From: Oscarella lobularis
Lineage: Eukaryota; Porifera; Homoscleromorpha; Homosclerophorida; Oscarellidae
Assembly (NCBI RefSeq): GCF_947507565.1
Contig: NC_089186.1
Coordinates: forward strand, 1,240,001-1,304,000
DNA length: 64,000 nucleotides
Reading direction: 5' to 3'
The translations under genes and the position numbers were made by a program. Every line of letters starts with the position of its first letter. Within the stretch, counting starts at the first letter, position 1. The notes beneath the pieces are model-generated. The model saw only the letters and a list, made by a program, of their open reading frames with translations. It searched no databases and was not told the DNA's origin. Below, piece after piece: positions 47,601 through 60,592 of this stretch.

Positions 47601-50600
47601 ACGGACAAGAGCCTTCGTGCATCGCCAATGAGAAGGACAGCTAAAAAAGATACAGTTGCACAGTGTGTCTACCTTGCTTTTGGATTTAGCCGAAAACAGC
47701 TTTTTGAACTAATTGTTAAATTGTACGATGGATTTCCAGAATCGTACGAATTACTTCGTTGCACGGAAGAAACGTTGAAAGAAGACCTGGATTTGTTTTT
47801 GCAAAGAGCCCGTGCGTTTCCGAGCAGAATTTTTACTTTAGTGGAGGTGAACAAGTTGAGGATTGAGTTGCAAGAAGACGTTCTGAGATTTCAGATGGAC
47901 AAGTCGTTGAAATCTAAAGTCAATGTATGCTACATTTTAACGGACAATGCAGTATTCCACGAAGCTCCTTGGATTCAAGTCTTTCGTTACAGAGAAGAAC
48001 CTTTGGCTCTAGTAGCGAAACAGGAAATGAAAACTAACTTTAAGGATTGGGTTCAGAAGTACAACAACCTCCGTGATCTTACGCTCGTTTATGGTGAAGC
48101 AGGAAACGGAAAGTCGCATTACATTCGAAAGAAGTTGAGCGAGATGTTCTGTGAAGAACAGGTCTGCGTCATTGCTGTTCACGAAGCATTCGCTCCACTG
48201 CACGCCATTGAAAAGCTTCAGAATCTCTACCGAGAGAGGCAATTGAAAGCTTGCATTTACTTCAACTTTACTATTGCTCCTCCGAAAGAGGCCAAAGATG
48301 ACATTAGCCAAGCCGAATTCAATCGTTATGAATCCTTGATGACGGAAATGTTCTGGTTCATGTTCTCGTTGATTTGCATGGGATTTGTCGAGGACACCGA
48401 AACGGGGAAATCGTTCCGTCTTTGCGGCGATTGCGCATGGCACATCTACATCGAAATTCCTTCAGGTCACAAAGGCAGTGAAATTGACCTTAGTTCGTTC
48501 CTCAGCCGTTTTCCGCTTTTCTATTACTTCGGAAATCCCTACGAAATATCATCAGAAGCACCTTTTGAAATTGACAGTAGTGTGCAACTGGTTTGCAAGT
48601 ATTTAAAAGCTTACGAAAACGGAAGCATCGACAAGTTAGCTAAGGCAAAGAAACGGTTTTTAAGAAAACTCCGACGGGCGAAAAGTGAAGAGATGGAAAT
48701 CGTCAAATTTTCTCTTGAAAAGGACCTTTGCGACGACGAGTGCCACGACTGGTTAGATAGGTACATGCCTGAGCACGCAAAGCAAAGAAAAGTGTCTCAG
48801 GTTTTGTTTGTGAAGTACATGGAAAGGCGATGTTGGGCTCTCGACGAGTCCTACTACTTCAATTTCAATCAGGGCTTGACTCAACTAAAGGGATCGGAAA
48901 CTGATACCAAGAAGCTTGGATCGACCCTTATGTCTGCTATGCTGGATGAAGTAGAGGCGATGTGCAAAACTGATATGAAATCTGGAGAAGACAATCTGGA
49001 GTTAATTATTTACGATTTTGAAGGCAAATCCGCCAGCTTTGACTTCCTTTGCCTACGTCCGGATAAACTCAATAAAGAAAAGCAGGACCGCCTGGAAAGG
49101 ATAGGAATTGAAGTTCGCAGTCTGGCCCAAATTAGCCAAAGAGAAGTACTTGATCAGTGCCTTTCTAAAGCACTCAGTTTGAAATTGCGAGAAAATAAGC
49201 GCCTGTCTCTTATTGACGAGCACAAATACGTGCTGACCCCTGACTACGCTGTAAAAATGCTAACTCTCAATGAACGAAGACGGTGTGGCGTTCCCGTAAT
49301 CATAGAAGGAGAAACCGGGGTAGGAAAAACGGCTCTAGTGCAGATGCTTTCGCGACTTTGGAATCAGTCCGTTTGCGAATCTAATGTAAAGGTTGCCGGT
49401 CAAATAGCTGACATTCTGCAGGACAAGGTGACAGAAAAGGGTGGCATGAGCCAGGAGTTGTCTGCTTTAGTGACGGTTTTAAGTGAGCTCAAAAAGATGG
49501 AGAGAAATCCGGAAGTTGTTTTGAATTTTGAAAAATCCGACGTCGCTGCAGTTTGCCGCGAATGCCCAAATGTTTCAGGTCTTTTAGCCGATCATCTGAA
49601 GGATTTCTCCGTTCACATACTATTAGATGACGATGCCAGTGACGCGAAAATGACAGCGTCTTTTGGGAAGATGATCGAAGAATTGAAACGCGGTTCTTCA
49701 AATACAGCAGATGTTTTTATGGCCATTTTCTGCTGTAAAATAAGATCTACCTTCTTCAAGCTCAGCGTCCACGCTGCACTTACGCCGGAGGACGTAAAGT
49801 CTTTCATGAAGGATAAAATTGCGTTGGCTCGACAGATACTGTCTCATCACAGTCCGGTGGAAGAATCTCTAAATGCTATTCCCTCTGTCGTCATATTTTT
49901 TGACGAAATCAACACGTCGTCGTGCATGGGCTTGTTCAAGGAAATTTTGATTGACGGAACTATGGAAGGAGACTATCTACCGCCGAATCTCTTTATTGCC
50001 GCCGCGAGCAATCCGCATCGCAGCAGTAGCGCGGTAATCAGAAGCAATTGGGAGGAAGAAGATTGGGTGCTGGGTAATTACTATGTTCGCCCACTTCCAC
50101 CCACTTTGGAGTTCCTTCGATGGGATTATGGGGCGCTTGAGCCCCACCAAGAAAATGCTTACATTGAACAGATTCTTTCTATGAAGCGCGACTCGGATTC
50201 GTTCTCGCTGGTCCGTGACGTTTTGACGGATCGTATTTCTGAAGCTCAGAATCTGATACGCGAGTTCGCCAAAGAGCAGCTTGAGAATAGTTTCTCTGAA
50301 TCCGAAGCAGCGATTCGAGCAAAAAGCTGCGTTAGCCAACGTGACATCCAGCGAGTATTTACTTTCTTTGACTTCTTCATGAAATATCCAAGTTTCTGTC
50401 CTGCCTCTTTTCAAGATCAAGATGCAGAGCACGCTCTATGGGTGTCACTTGGGATTGTTTATTATCTCAGACTTGACGCGAAATATCGCGAGCGATTTAG
50501 CAAACGGATGAACGAATGTTCCGCAGGCAGCATGAGTCCCGTCTTCCTATCAACGTTCGAGAAAGAAATTGACTTTTGTGTTTCTCGCATGAACTTGCCT

Positions 50601-53600
50601 AGTGGTGTGGCAAAAACCAGGGCCCTGAAGGAGAACTTATTTGCAATTGCTGTCTGCACCCTTTGCCGTGTTCCATTGATAATAGTTGGTGCGCCAGGCT
50701 CGTCAAAGACGCTATCCTTCAATTTGGCGGCAGCAAATTTGAAAGGAGCCGAATCGCCGAGCGAACTTTTTCGCTCGTTTCCGGCTCTTGATGTTCACCA
50801 TTACCAGTGCTCAAGACGTTCAACGTCTCGCGAAATTGAGAAAATTTTTCAAAGAGCAATAACCCGACAGAAGAATCACGAGAAGTCTCGCCTACCCGTG
50901 AATTGCGTTGTGTTCATGGATGAAGCCGGGCTTCCGGAAGAGAGTCACGAGTCTCTGAAAGCTTTGCACTATTACTTGGACAGTCCCGCAGTTTCGTTCG
51001 TTGCCATAACGAATAACGTTCTCGACGCGGCGAAGTCAAACCGCGCTGTGAATCTTTTTCGACCAAAAATGGATTTGGATGAATTACAGACTCTCGCCTC
51101 AGGATGTTTGGATGATCAAAGTTCACTAGCTCTTACTGTGAATAGATTTTGCGATCGGTACTTGAAGCTGATGGAAAAGGACGAGTTCAAGAATTTCTTT
51201 GGATTACGAGATTTTATTCATTTCATTCGCTATCTTCGCCGTCATCGTAATTCAGTCGTCGGCACAGAGCAAAGATCTATGTCTCAACTGGTTCTCAGGG
51301 CTCTCGAACGCAACTTCAACGGAATCCCCAAGTCTCTATTCATTGATCTGGCGAACAGCTTTTTGTCAGCATTAGACAGGCCTAAATCTCTGACAGAACT
51401 TGAAATGAGAAACGTCGCTCAAATTCTAAAGGATAGTTTGAATGATACTGTGGAGGCAAACCAAACACTCGGCGGTGAAGGCGGCGACGCCGAAGTACGA
51501 TACAAGTTGATCATTGACACAAGCGAAGACGACTCCATGACTCGCCTTCTCTTTCAACACGGCGTCTTGGAAAAAGGTCCTACCCGCGTCTTCTCTTGTA
51601 ACGATTTTCCGGGTGACAATGATCTGCAAAAAGTCCACGTTATCTCGTCCATAAGGCACGCTGCTTTGGAAGGTCGCACCGTGATTCTGAGTCAAACCGA
51701 CGACATAAATGAAAGCTTTTACGATTTGTTCAATCAGCGCTTTCGCAGAATCGCTGATCGTTACTATGCGAATATAGCAATTGGTTCCCATTCAAAGCCT
51801 TGCCGTGTTGATCCAAGTTTTCGCTGCATTGTTCACGTGCGACAGTCGGAGTTGGAGAACACTCCTCCGCCGTTTCTGAATCGTTTCGAAAAGTACCTTG
51901 TTTCGATTGAGGATTGGCTTGACGCTTCTGTTGCCTCGCTGCCTCCTGTTTTGAGGAAAGCTGTGCGATTGGCTCGCGATAAAGTGGTCACGTTTGAAAA
52001 TGCGCTAGGCCCAAAAAATTTGTACGGGTGGACAGATCAAACAGTCAATTCCTTGTTTTTGGAGATGCTACCGAAGTTAGGATCGCCGGAGGCGACAGAA
52101 CGACCACCTCCATTTGAAAAAGGCAGTGGTGAAGAGACGAAAGCCGAAGTAGACTATACGAACCACGACGAGGGCGAGCCGTATCAGGCGGATGCCGCTG
52201 CCTGGCAGAAAAAGGCACCTGTCGTGGTAGATCATCTCGAACGGTTCATTCGCGAAGCGTGCAAATTTTCAGTATCGTTATCTCTACGCACAGAAGCAGC
52301 GAGCATCTTGTCTCTGACATGCTCAGACACCTCTTCGGATATCGCTGCTACGAGAAAATTGCTAATGGACAATCCTCGTTTGATTTTCGATTGGCTCGCT
52401 GATTGTATTCAGAAGTCGAAAGATGACTCTGCTGCAGAAGAAAGGAGTGCTCCTATTTCTCTGCCCGAAGCGTTCTCGTTTTCGTGCTTAGTTCAGTGGA
52501 TGGTTCGTCACGTCTGCGTTCGTCTCTTGCAGATCTCTACCCCGGAAGCGATTATATTCAACTCGACGACGCTACCCAAAGTGTACATTGACCATTACTT
52601 ACAGCATCAGCATCATTTCTCGTTGCAGAATCTTGTTCACAGTACAGACATCTGCAATTCATCGTTCAAAACTGTGTGCTACACTCGAACAACTCCTCTC
52701 ATTCTCAGATGGTCAGACGATGCTGCGAGCGTGGAAATGTCTATGGACCACTCTAGCTCGTTGCTGGATTGCGTTGTTTGCAAGCTCGAGCACGTCTCTT
52801 CTCTGGATAATCTTCGTTTGCGGATAAAGGCTTATCTGGCTGGAAGCAGCCATCTGTTTCTAATGGTTGTTAACATGGATCAGTGCACTCGAAGGCAAAT
52901 CAACATTGCTCGAACATTGATTGAAGAAAATGGAGAGAAGATCGGGAAATCGTTTCTCCTGTTGCTTCATTTTCCAGCAAGTGTAGGAACTTTGCACTAT
53001 TGCTATCAATCTCTCTTTCTGCATAATTGGAATTACGTGTACTTAGAAAGAGTCTCGGAACTTGATGACGAAGATATAGTTGATGTCGAACAATGGATGA
53101 AATTTGCCTACAGTGACAAAAGCGATTTGGAAAAGTTTATTGATAACTTTACGAACTCTCTTTTTTCTATTTTGCCTCATGCAGTCCACTCATCTCTTTC
53201 AAGAGTGATACTGGGTGGTGGCAGTGGCAACGGCGAGGATTTAATTTTTAATCGGCCAATGAGTCTTCTTGAGAGGACTTCTCTTTTGGAGACCAAGATT
53301 CGCCAATTACCTGATTTCGCCAAAATTCTTTGCGAAAAATTTTCTGGTTATTGGACCAAATTGATGGTTTGTAAGTATCTGAAAAGGTCAGCTACGTCCG
53401 TGAAAAATAGCGACTCAGTTTTGACTGTCAGGCAAAAGCTAGAAAGTACGGTGAAAACGCTTCTGCACAGCTACTTTGCGTATACTCTGCACCAGCTAAA
53501 CAAAGGCTTTGTTATTGAGCTGCTTTTCCAACGTAATGTTGAACCTGTAGTAGAGGATCTTCTTCTAAATTTGCTGAAACTTCTTCCTCTTCCTGAATTA

Positions 53601-56600
53601 ACTGACATATTTGCTCGATGCTACTATAATGCCCAGCAGCCGAAAGAGCGCAAACCTTCAAAGTTTCCCTTCTTCGGCGACGTGTGTGAAGCTATAGATC
53701 ATAAAGTGGATGAGCTACTGGCAGAAGAACAAAAGCGTTTGTCTGATTTCAATTTTGGCGAGTCCAATCACAACGAAAAAATGAATAGGAATAAATTAAA
53801 AAGAGAAGTTGCTGAACGTCTTCATGCGTTTCTTTGTGAAGAGGCTGATGTCAAAGATAAAGACATTGTTCTGCCCTTAACTGCATTTCGAGCTCTGTGC
53901 TCAAATGAGTATCTGTGGAAGTGCTACTTTCTTGACTTTGCTCAGTCGAGGCTAAATTGCGAAGTCGACGAGTCTGACGGTTCTGAAGGCATTCTTTCGG
54001 ATTGGCTAGAGTGCACGGTTTCCAAGGAAAAGAGCATCTCGCGCTGTTGTGCAAATTTGCATGTATCTTTGAAAATGAAAGAGAAGGACATCGAACGAAC
54101 GTTTGCTGCTTTGCGATCATTAGAGACCGTTAGGCGTCTGCGCCGGCACTTTGCTGATCAACCGCAAGAGGTGATTTTGGCGTCATCAGCCGTTGTCAGT
54201 CCGGAAAAACCTATTGAGCTGACTCACGAGAACAGTGAAGAGCGTTTCTACGATTACATTATCTCTTCTTTGTTTGATATCTTGGAAAAGATTTGTACTG
54301 AAGCAAAAGGCACAGATTCAAAGTTATTTAGTGAATGGACTTCGGCGTATCAAATAATTGTACGTAGACAGACAGACCCAAGCGCTATATACCTAATTAA
54401 TTTTTTTAGTGTTCGTCTCTTCCAAGTCCGAAAAAGGCCTTTTCTCCCTCCAAAGAGTATCTAAGGAGGCTTCAGGTAGTTCACTGCACCTATCTTCTAG
54501 CGAAGCCTTTTAGCATCAAAACTGGATATGAAGCAGGATGCAACATGGCTAAGAAGTTACTCAGGGAAAAGGGATGCACAATTTCTTTTAAAACTGCTAT
54601 AAACTGCGGTTTGCAGAGCATTGCCGTAGCAGCTTCAGGCGAAAGCGGCGTAGATCTTTCTTGCTCTTTATCACTTTGCAAAGGACTTTTTGTTTCCGAT
54701 CTCTGTTTATTCTTCATGCCCTTTTTGGGCGAACTGGCTTTGACTTGCGATAAAGGCGAAAGCGACTGGGATGTTTTACTGACAGTAATCGACAGTCAGA
54801 CTCAGTGGATAAGCAAAGACGCCAAGACGGAGATCGAATATGGCACTTTATCTTTCAAAACGCTTCAAGTGTTACTTACTCAGGCTTTAGCTTTAAAAGA
54901 TGATACAATGCCGGAACCAAGAACAGGGTTTGGGCAGGTGAAAGATATAGGTTTGCCCTTGCATGAGATCAGTTACAGAATTTTGTTTTGACAGGTTCGA
55001 ACGGCCATTGGGAGTTACCTTTCCTCTAAAGTGCATCTCGGCTGTGACGGACCTTTTGTTCCCCTTTGCTACGAAGAGGTATAAGTGTGTTTAATTAATT
55101 GCACCTATGTTCGTCCTTCACGACTTTATACAGCACGCTGTCCGAAGTCCTTTATCAAGCCTCTACTTTCACTGCACCCTTTCACAGTTTAAGAAAACGT
55201 GGGCCAAAACAAATTTTTCTAGTATTTTCGAATCCTTGTGGCAAATGCGAGAGGTACAGTACTGACTGCTATTTGCATGTACGACTTGTGAAACGTTATT
55301 GTACAGGAGATCAGTAGACCTGGTTGCACTCCTTCTATTAAAAGAGTTTTGCAAATTGAGTACCAAGCTTTAGTTCAGGTGACAATTCTTAGGTTTGCAC
55401 AAGGTTTCGACAATTCTGACTTCATAAACGGGGTACGAAAAGTCATTGATTGATTAGCGTCAAAGCGTGGTTTCAATACGTATATATACCGCCTTCTAGG
55501 TGCTTCGTCGAGAGAATGAACAGACGGAATTGAGAGCTGTTTTTGAAGAACACAACTCTCATAAGCAATCATTTCTACATCATTTGTTTTTGACGTTTAA
55601 AAGCACAAGAAAGCTGAGTCAGCTTGTCAAATTGTTTACCAAAAAAATTGGAAACAAGTGCTCACCGTTTTCCTGGATGAATGAAATCAAAGAGTCTTTT
55701 TGTGTAATGTCATATTTTTATTCGTGATGTTCATGGATTTATTTATGCTGTCTCTCCAGGATTCTTTGACGGGAAGCATTTTTGCTTCACAGTCCAAGCA
55801 GGACACATTTCGTGATAGTTTGAAACAAACGCTTTTGCTACTTGCGGATTCCAATAAGACAGCAGACCACGTGAGAGCAATTGATGCACAGTGTCGGTTT
55901 GTGGGCATATGTTTCTATGATACATTTATGATGCTACTTGCACGCGTTTATTTAGGTCGGGGGTGACCGAAAATCCGGATGTAAAGAAGCCCTGGTTCAG
56001 AAGGACAGTACTTATTTGCTTTTTTGAAGCGCTGTTTGAGAGAAAAGTAGGTAGCTTTTCGTCACCTTTTGATAGGTTGACCTGAAGTACTTTCATAGGT
56101 CGATTGCTCAGACTTCGCAGAGGAGATGGCAAAAAGAAAAATTTTCCAGTTTCTGGAGTTTGAAGCGAAACAGCTCACGTTGATCGCTTGTTTTGCTGAT
56201 TCAAGCCGAATGATTCCAAAGAGAAAAGCAGCTTCCCTGTATAGTTCAGAAACAGGTATTTTCAAAAAGCAGCCGTCGCTCGTATTAAAAGTTTTGGTTT
56301 TTTTGCGTAAAGACTCGATTTGGAGCCTATTTGATTCTGAAGGTGATAGCAGGGATATTCAGTTCTTTTGGTTAGCTTGTCTTTTTAGATGCATCTGGGG
56401 TGGATCTGCAATACGCTTTGGCTCAATTGGCAGCAACTGCAGCAGGGCTTCCCAATGGCACGAGTCATCTTTGGACTTACGTCTTTTGTCCGGAGAACAT
56501 AGACGGATCTTACCTTATTGGAAACATGGTAATAGATATAGCTGTATAGAGCGCGTCTTTTGCTCATCGCGATTCAACCTCCATGTTTGCACTTAGCATC

Positions 56601-59516
56601 AAATGCCAGTAGCAGCGAAATCAGACGGTGTTTCTTTGGACTGCGGTTGCGGCTTTTCTGCCATGGATTTTCAAGGATCTCTAAATCTACATTCAAGATT
56701 CTTACTTCTTTGGATGAGTTTTGGCGCATTTGCCTTGTCTCTACTTACCCAGCCTCAAGCTGAGGAAGCAATCAAAGGTTACTATGCTTAGCTAATAATT
56801 AATTTAAAATTGCGTGGAATCACTTCGTCTAAATTGATCTGTCAGGGCTCATCATATGTGACGCAAGGCAGCCGGTGGGACAGTATTGTGCCAAGCAGGT
56901 GCAGCACATGTGGAGTCATCTGGCTCAGAGCTTGCATTTGCTTTACGAGGAGCTGGCTTTTTTCGTTTCGTCTTGCCTTGAGAAATTTCTTGAGGTTCTT
57001 TTCAAGTGTGTAAAGATGTTTTGTTAATTAAAGGTGATCTTTTTCAGCTTGCTATTCACTCTTCATCGGAGCTTTCCACCGCTCTCTTTTCCTCACGTCG
57101 TGACGTGCAACGCTACGAGAAGGCCTTTCACGAAGAGGTTTATCTGCCAGTTTTGAAAGACTTTCGGAAAGAAGTATATGAGTATTATATACGATAAAAA
57201 AGCAGCATCGAGAAAACAATCCTTTTTTCTTTTTTCAGAATGTTGAATCGCTTCTCTGGCGTCAGAGTCCTTTACTGTCAGCAACAAGGTCTGTAATCAG
57301 GAAAGAATTCCACTACTTGCGCTCAATAATTTTTTTCACAATTATAATTAGGAAGTTTAGTCGAGTCTATCCTTCTGATGCAACAATGGAGGAGTTCTTA
57401 TATTGCCTGGAAGATGTTAAAGCAGCTCATAGATCAGCAGGCGTTGAAGAGCTTGCAGTTCTATTTCGATTCTTTGCTGAAAAACAGCGCCTTCGCTTAG
57501 GCGGCTTGCTCCTACCACAACTGATTGAATTTTACAAGTGGCTGACCGAAGAAGTGTGTCACCTCGTAACGATTGAACAGGCCTCTTCAAAGCCCATTGC
57601 AAATCTTGTGACGGAACTTGCCGATAGCAAACTATATGCTAAGAAAAGAGCTCAACACATCAAGGAGCTTTTTGAAAACGTTCGAGGTAAAAAGTTCGCT
57701 CTTCTTAAATTTTTCTGACATTCTGTCTTGCCTGTTTTTGCAGACCAATATAACAAGTACGTGAAATTGGTTTGTGGAGACGATAGAGGAAGTCGCGAGG
57801 GCGTATGTCGGTTCTATGAAATTACAGAGACGAGTGTTCTTCAGAGCGACAGGAAAGGCGAAGGTCTCGATGCATTTTTTTCCGTTATTGAAGATCTGGT
57901 AACAGCTTTGTTATAGGCAAGTAGAAGAAATTTAGTGAATTGTGAATTTATAGGTCAAAAATCAGAACGAGTTTCTTGATCTTGCTTTCGATGCGAGTCG
58001 AAAAGGAATAGTTCCCAACTATTTATCCTCAGATCCAGTAACAATTCAACCTCTGGAAGTTTCGCTTCGTAACTGTTTGCTGGGTGATATGTCACCGTCA
58101 GAACTTGTCAAGTACGTGCATTTTAAGCAAACAAGAAGAGTCCTAATGGATAATTGATTCCTTAGAGCTCTATCAAATGGCGTCTGGGAAGTCGGTGCTG
58201 ACTTACTCAAGATTATCCAAAGCAACTATTCGTACGCTCCTGGAGTCGGAATAAGTGAGGACGTCGATGCAGCGTCTAGCTGTTCTGGACACCATACGTT
58301 TGACTTTCGTCGCATTCAGCTATTAGTCGTGGAAATTTTTATCGTTGGGAAGCCGAAGATCGCTAATCCAGTTTGCATTCGAAATACAGCTTGCTTTAAA
58401 AATAAGGTTGAGAAACTCAGATCAGACTCTGTCTTCGGGTATGTTTTTATACAGAATTGCACTCGCCTTGAATTCATTTCTGATTTTAGACAGGATTCAT
58501 GCACTCGAATGGCGTTTTACAAAGAGCAACTCCCAGAAGAGTTTTTGGTAATAAATTAGCATTTCTGCAGCGAACCTTTAATGTACCATATAATTCGTCG
58601 TTACAGGCACAACTTTCTCCTGACTTATTGAACGACGCCGAAATATTGTTTCACAATTTGAGCTACGAAAATCTCAACGCTGTTCTCAAATGTCTTCTGA
58701 CCGTTGCAGGAGATTTTTATCAGGTGAAGAGCTTATGCGTTTCTTACTTTTAAAAAGCTAATGGCCGTGAATCATCTATAGGGAAAGATAAAGGAAAGCA
58801 GTGAATACGAAGCGAAATGCAGAGAAGTAAAAGATTTCTCGCTAAAGAAGTTCTGGGAGTCGTCTTCCGAAAGAAAAGAACGCGCCAGTGATGCTGCCGT
58901 AGCCTCAAAGATTGGCTTGAGCCGGTAATTCTCTCGCACTCGCAGTTTTCTCTAAACGATAGTGTTTATTATATGGCTCGTTTCTCAGGCTCAGTGAAGA
59001 GCAAATCCGATGGCTACTGGAGGAGATACGAATGTTTCAGCTGTACGCGGTATTCGACTTTTTCTATCAAAAGCTGGAGAACAAAGACTACGAATATGCG
59101 CATCTTCCACTTACAGTGAAAGTTCACCTGGAACACGATGATCTCAAAGCGATAGTGGAAGCAATTGAAGGTTAGTATATGGTATTTGCTTCAGAGAGTG
59201 CATGCAATCTGGAGAGGATATTTGTAATATGTACAGTAGGTCAAACTGAACATCCTGAGCTTCTTCAACGTTTGAAAGAACTGGACCAGGCTTTTCACAA
59301 TCCTGAAGCCGTACAACACATGAGCCGAAATCCACAGGTAGAAGGATGCACGCAAAGGATGCACGCAAACTTACTGTAATTTGAATTCTGTCTTAGGAAA
59401 TGTTGAGGATTTATTTGAAACCTATTTACGAGAAAGACGACTTTATTCTCGCCCTGTTTTCTGACTCCGTTCGACTTGAACACTGCGTTGAAGTTCGAAC
59501 GTGCATTCGAAAGTAG
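41686..59516 (+). CDS. RNF213-like giant AAA+ protein, copy 2
   Basis: An intact-looking paralogue of copy 1. Exon 1 (41686-41743) joins exon 2 (41887-42446) through a GC-AG intron. Stalk exons follow. A single giant exon (46773-54359, about 2,529 codons, uninterrupted) holds AAA2 GEAGNGKS (48093), AAA3 GETGVGKT (49308) with FFDEIN (about 49896), and AAA4 GAPGSSKT (50688) with FMDEAG (about 50915). The next exon (from 54410, CSSLPSPKKAFS) keeps the frame. The E3-scaffold exons end EVRTCIRK-stop at 59514-59516, the same point as copy 1 and the end of human RNF213. Where a RING should lie (about 54130-54250) the text is ASSAVVSPEKPIEL with no Cys pairs. The RZ-like stretch (about 56485-56530) reads FCPENIDGSYLIGNM, so the Cys before GNM in copy 1 is Ile. 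The motor looks competent; ligase activity looks lost. The number of small exons is not certain. Confidence 0.85.
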
Positions 59517-59531
59517 GGGGATACTAATAAA

Positions 59532-60592
59532 ATGACTAGGGAAAGTTTATTGTACGAATGTGATAGGGTTATAGCTAAGCTTCAAAAATCGGTTAAAAAG
59601 GATGACCGTGAACCGTGGATTGAAACTGTCACAACCGTGTGGGATTCTTTCCCGGAAATAGAGAACTACGTTCCGTCTGAATTTGTTGCAGCCAACGCTT
59701 CTCTGATGATCACTTCCAGCCGTGGCCTGTCTGAAACGCTGACATCGTCCACCGAAAGCATCAGCAGCAATTCGAAACCCAGAGAAGAGGACGCTGAAGC
59801 TGACCTAAGCGATTGGGCTATTTTGAGCCTCAATCCAGGTAACGTTGCAGTACAGTATAACTACAGTGGGTTAATTAATAGTCACCTTGCTGTGAACGCG
59901 AAATTAGCAGTTGTAGAACCAGAAGCCGTGACATTGACCGTCATGGAAACATCGGAGACAGAGATACATGTAGCAGAAGGTAGGTGCTATGAATCGCGTT
60001 ACGATTGAGTCGCCCTTACTTTGGCGTCTTCTAAAGAAAAGGGAGCGGTTTGTGGCAAGGAGAGCAAGAAACCTCGTAATTATAATACCTTATAGTAGCC
60101 ACTGGCACCAAATATTATCTTTCTCCTAGTTGATTTGAGCTACATGACCGTCGATGACGTTGCTTCCTTTGTCACCGAGGCCGGATTTGAGGAGCTGGCG
60201 AGCATATTCACGGAAGATGAAGTCACAGGAAGTGATTTGCAAGATGAACTGGAAGAGCTATGCGACAGGTACGATCTAAGTGGACTTGATCGCATCAGGC
60301 TGCTTGTCAAGGTCAAAGAAAAGCAGGGCTTGGAATTTGGCGGTACACGTGACTGCACGACTATTATTACTACGCAGTACACTCGCTTTTAGGTTCCATG
60401 ACCGTAAATGACGTGGCCGAATTTATTGCCGAAAAAGGCTGGCCAGGATACGCTGAAAATTTTCGCAAAGAGAACGTTGACGGACGCATTTTGCAGTATC
60501 TGGATGAAAAGGCTCTGGCACGCTTGAAAATAGCTAGAAAAGAAAAGACGGAAGTTTTGAAGGTAATTAAAGAACTCACACGCGCGTTTTAG
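59532..60592 (+). CDS. SAM-SAM protein, copy 2, lacking ZU5-UPA-death
   Basis: Begins with an in-frame ATG (MTRESLLYECDRVIAKLQK) only 15 bp after the stop of RNF213-like copy 2 and runs through EPWIETVTTVWDSFPEI and a Ser/Glu-rich stretch. A SAM exon follows (60144-60340, MTVDDVASFVTEAGFEELA), then a second SAM exon from 60398 (MTVNDVAEFIAEKGWPGYA) that ends LKVIKELTRAF-stop at 60592. In copy 1 the same SAM2 (to TEVLK) continues into ZU5-UPA-death. Here, directly after LK, the DNA (GTAATTAAAGAACTC) matches the copy 1 sequence located after its stop (GTAATTAGAGAACG, about 38063). About 1.4 kb of coding DNA is therefore missing. Whether it is a separate protein or joined by splicing to the RNF213-like part is open. 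Confidence 0.65.
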
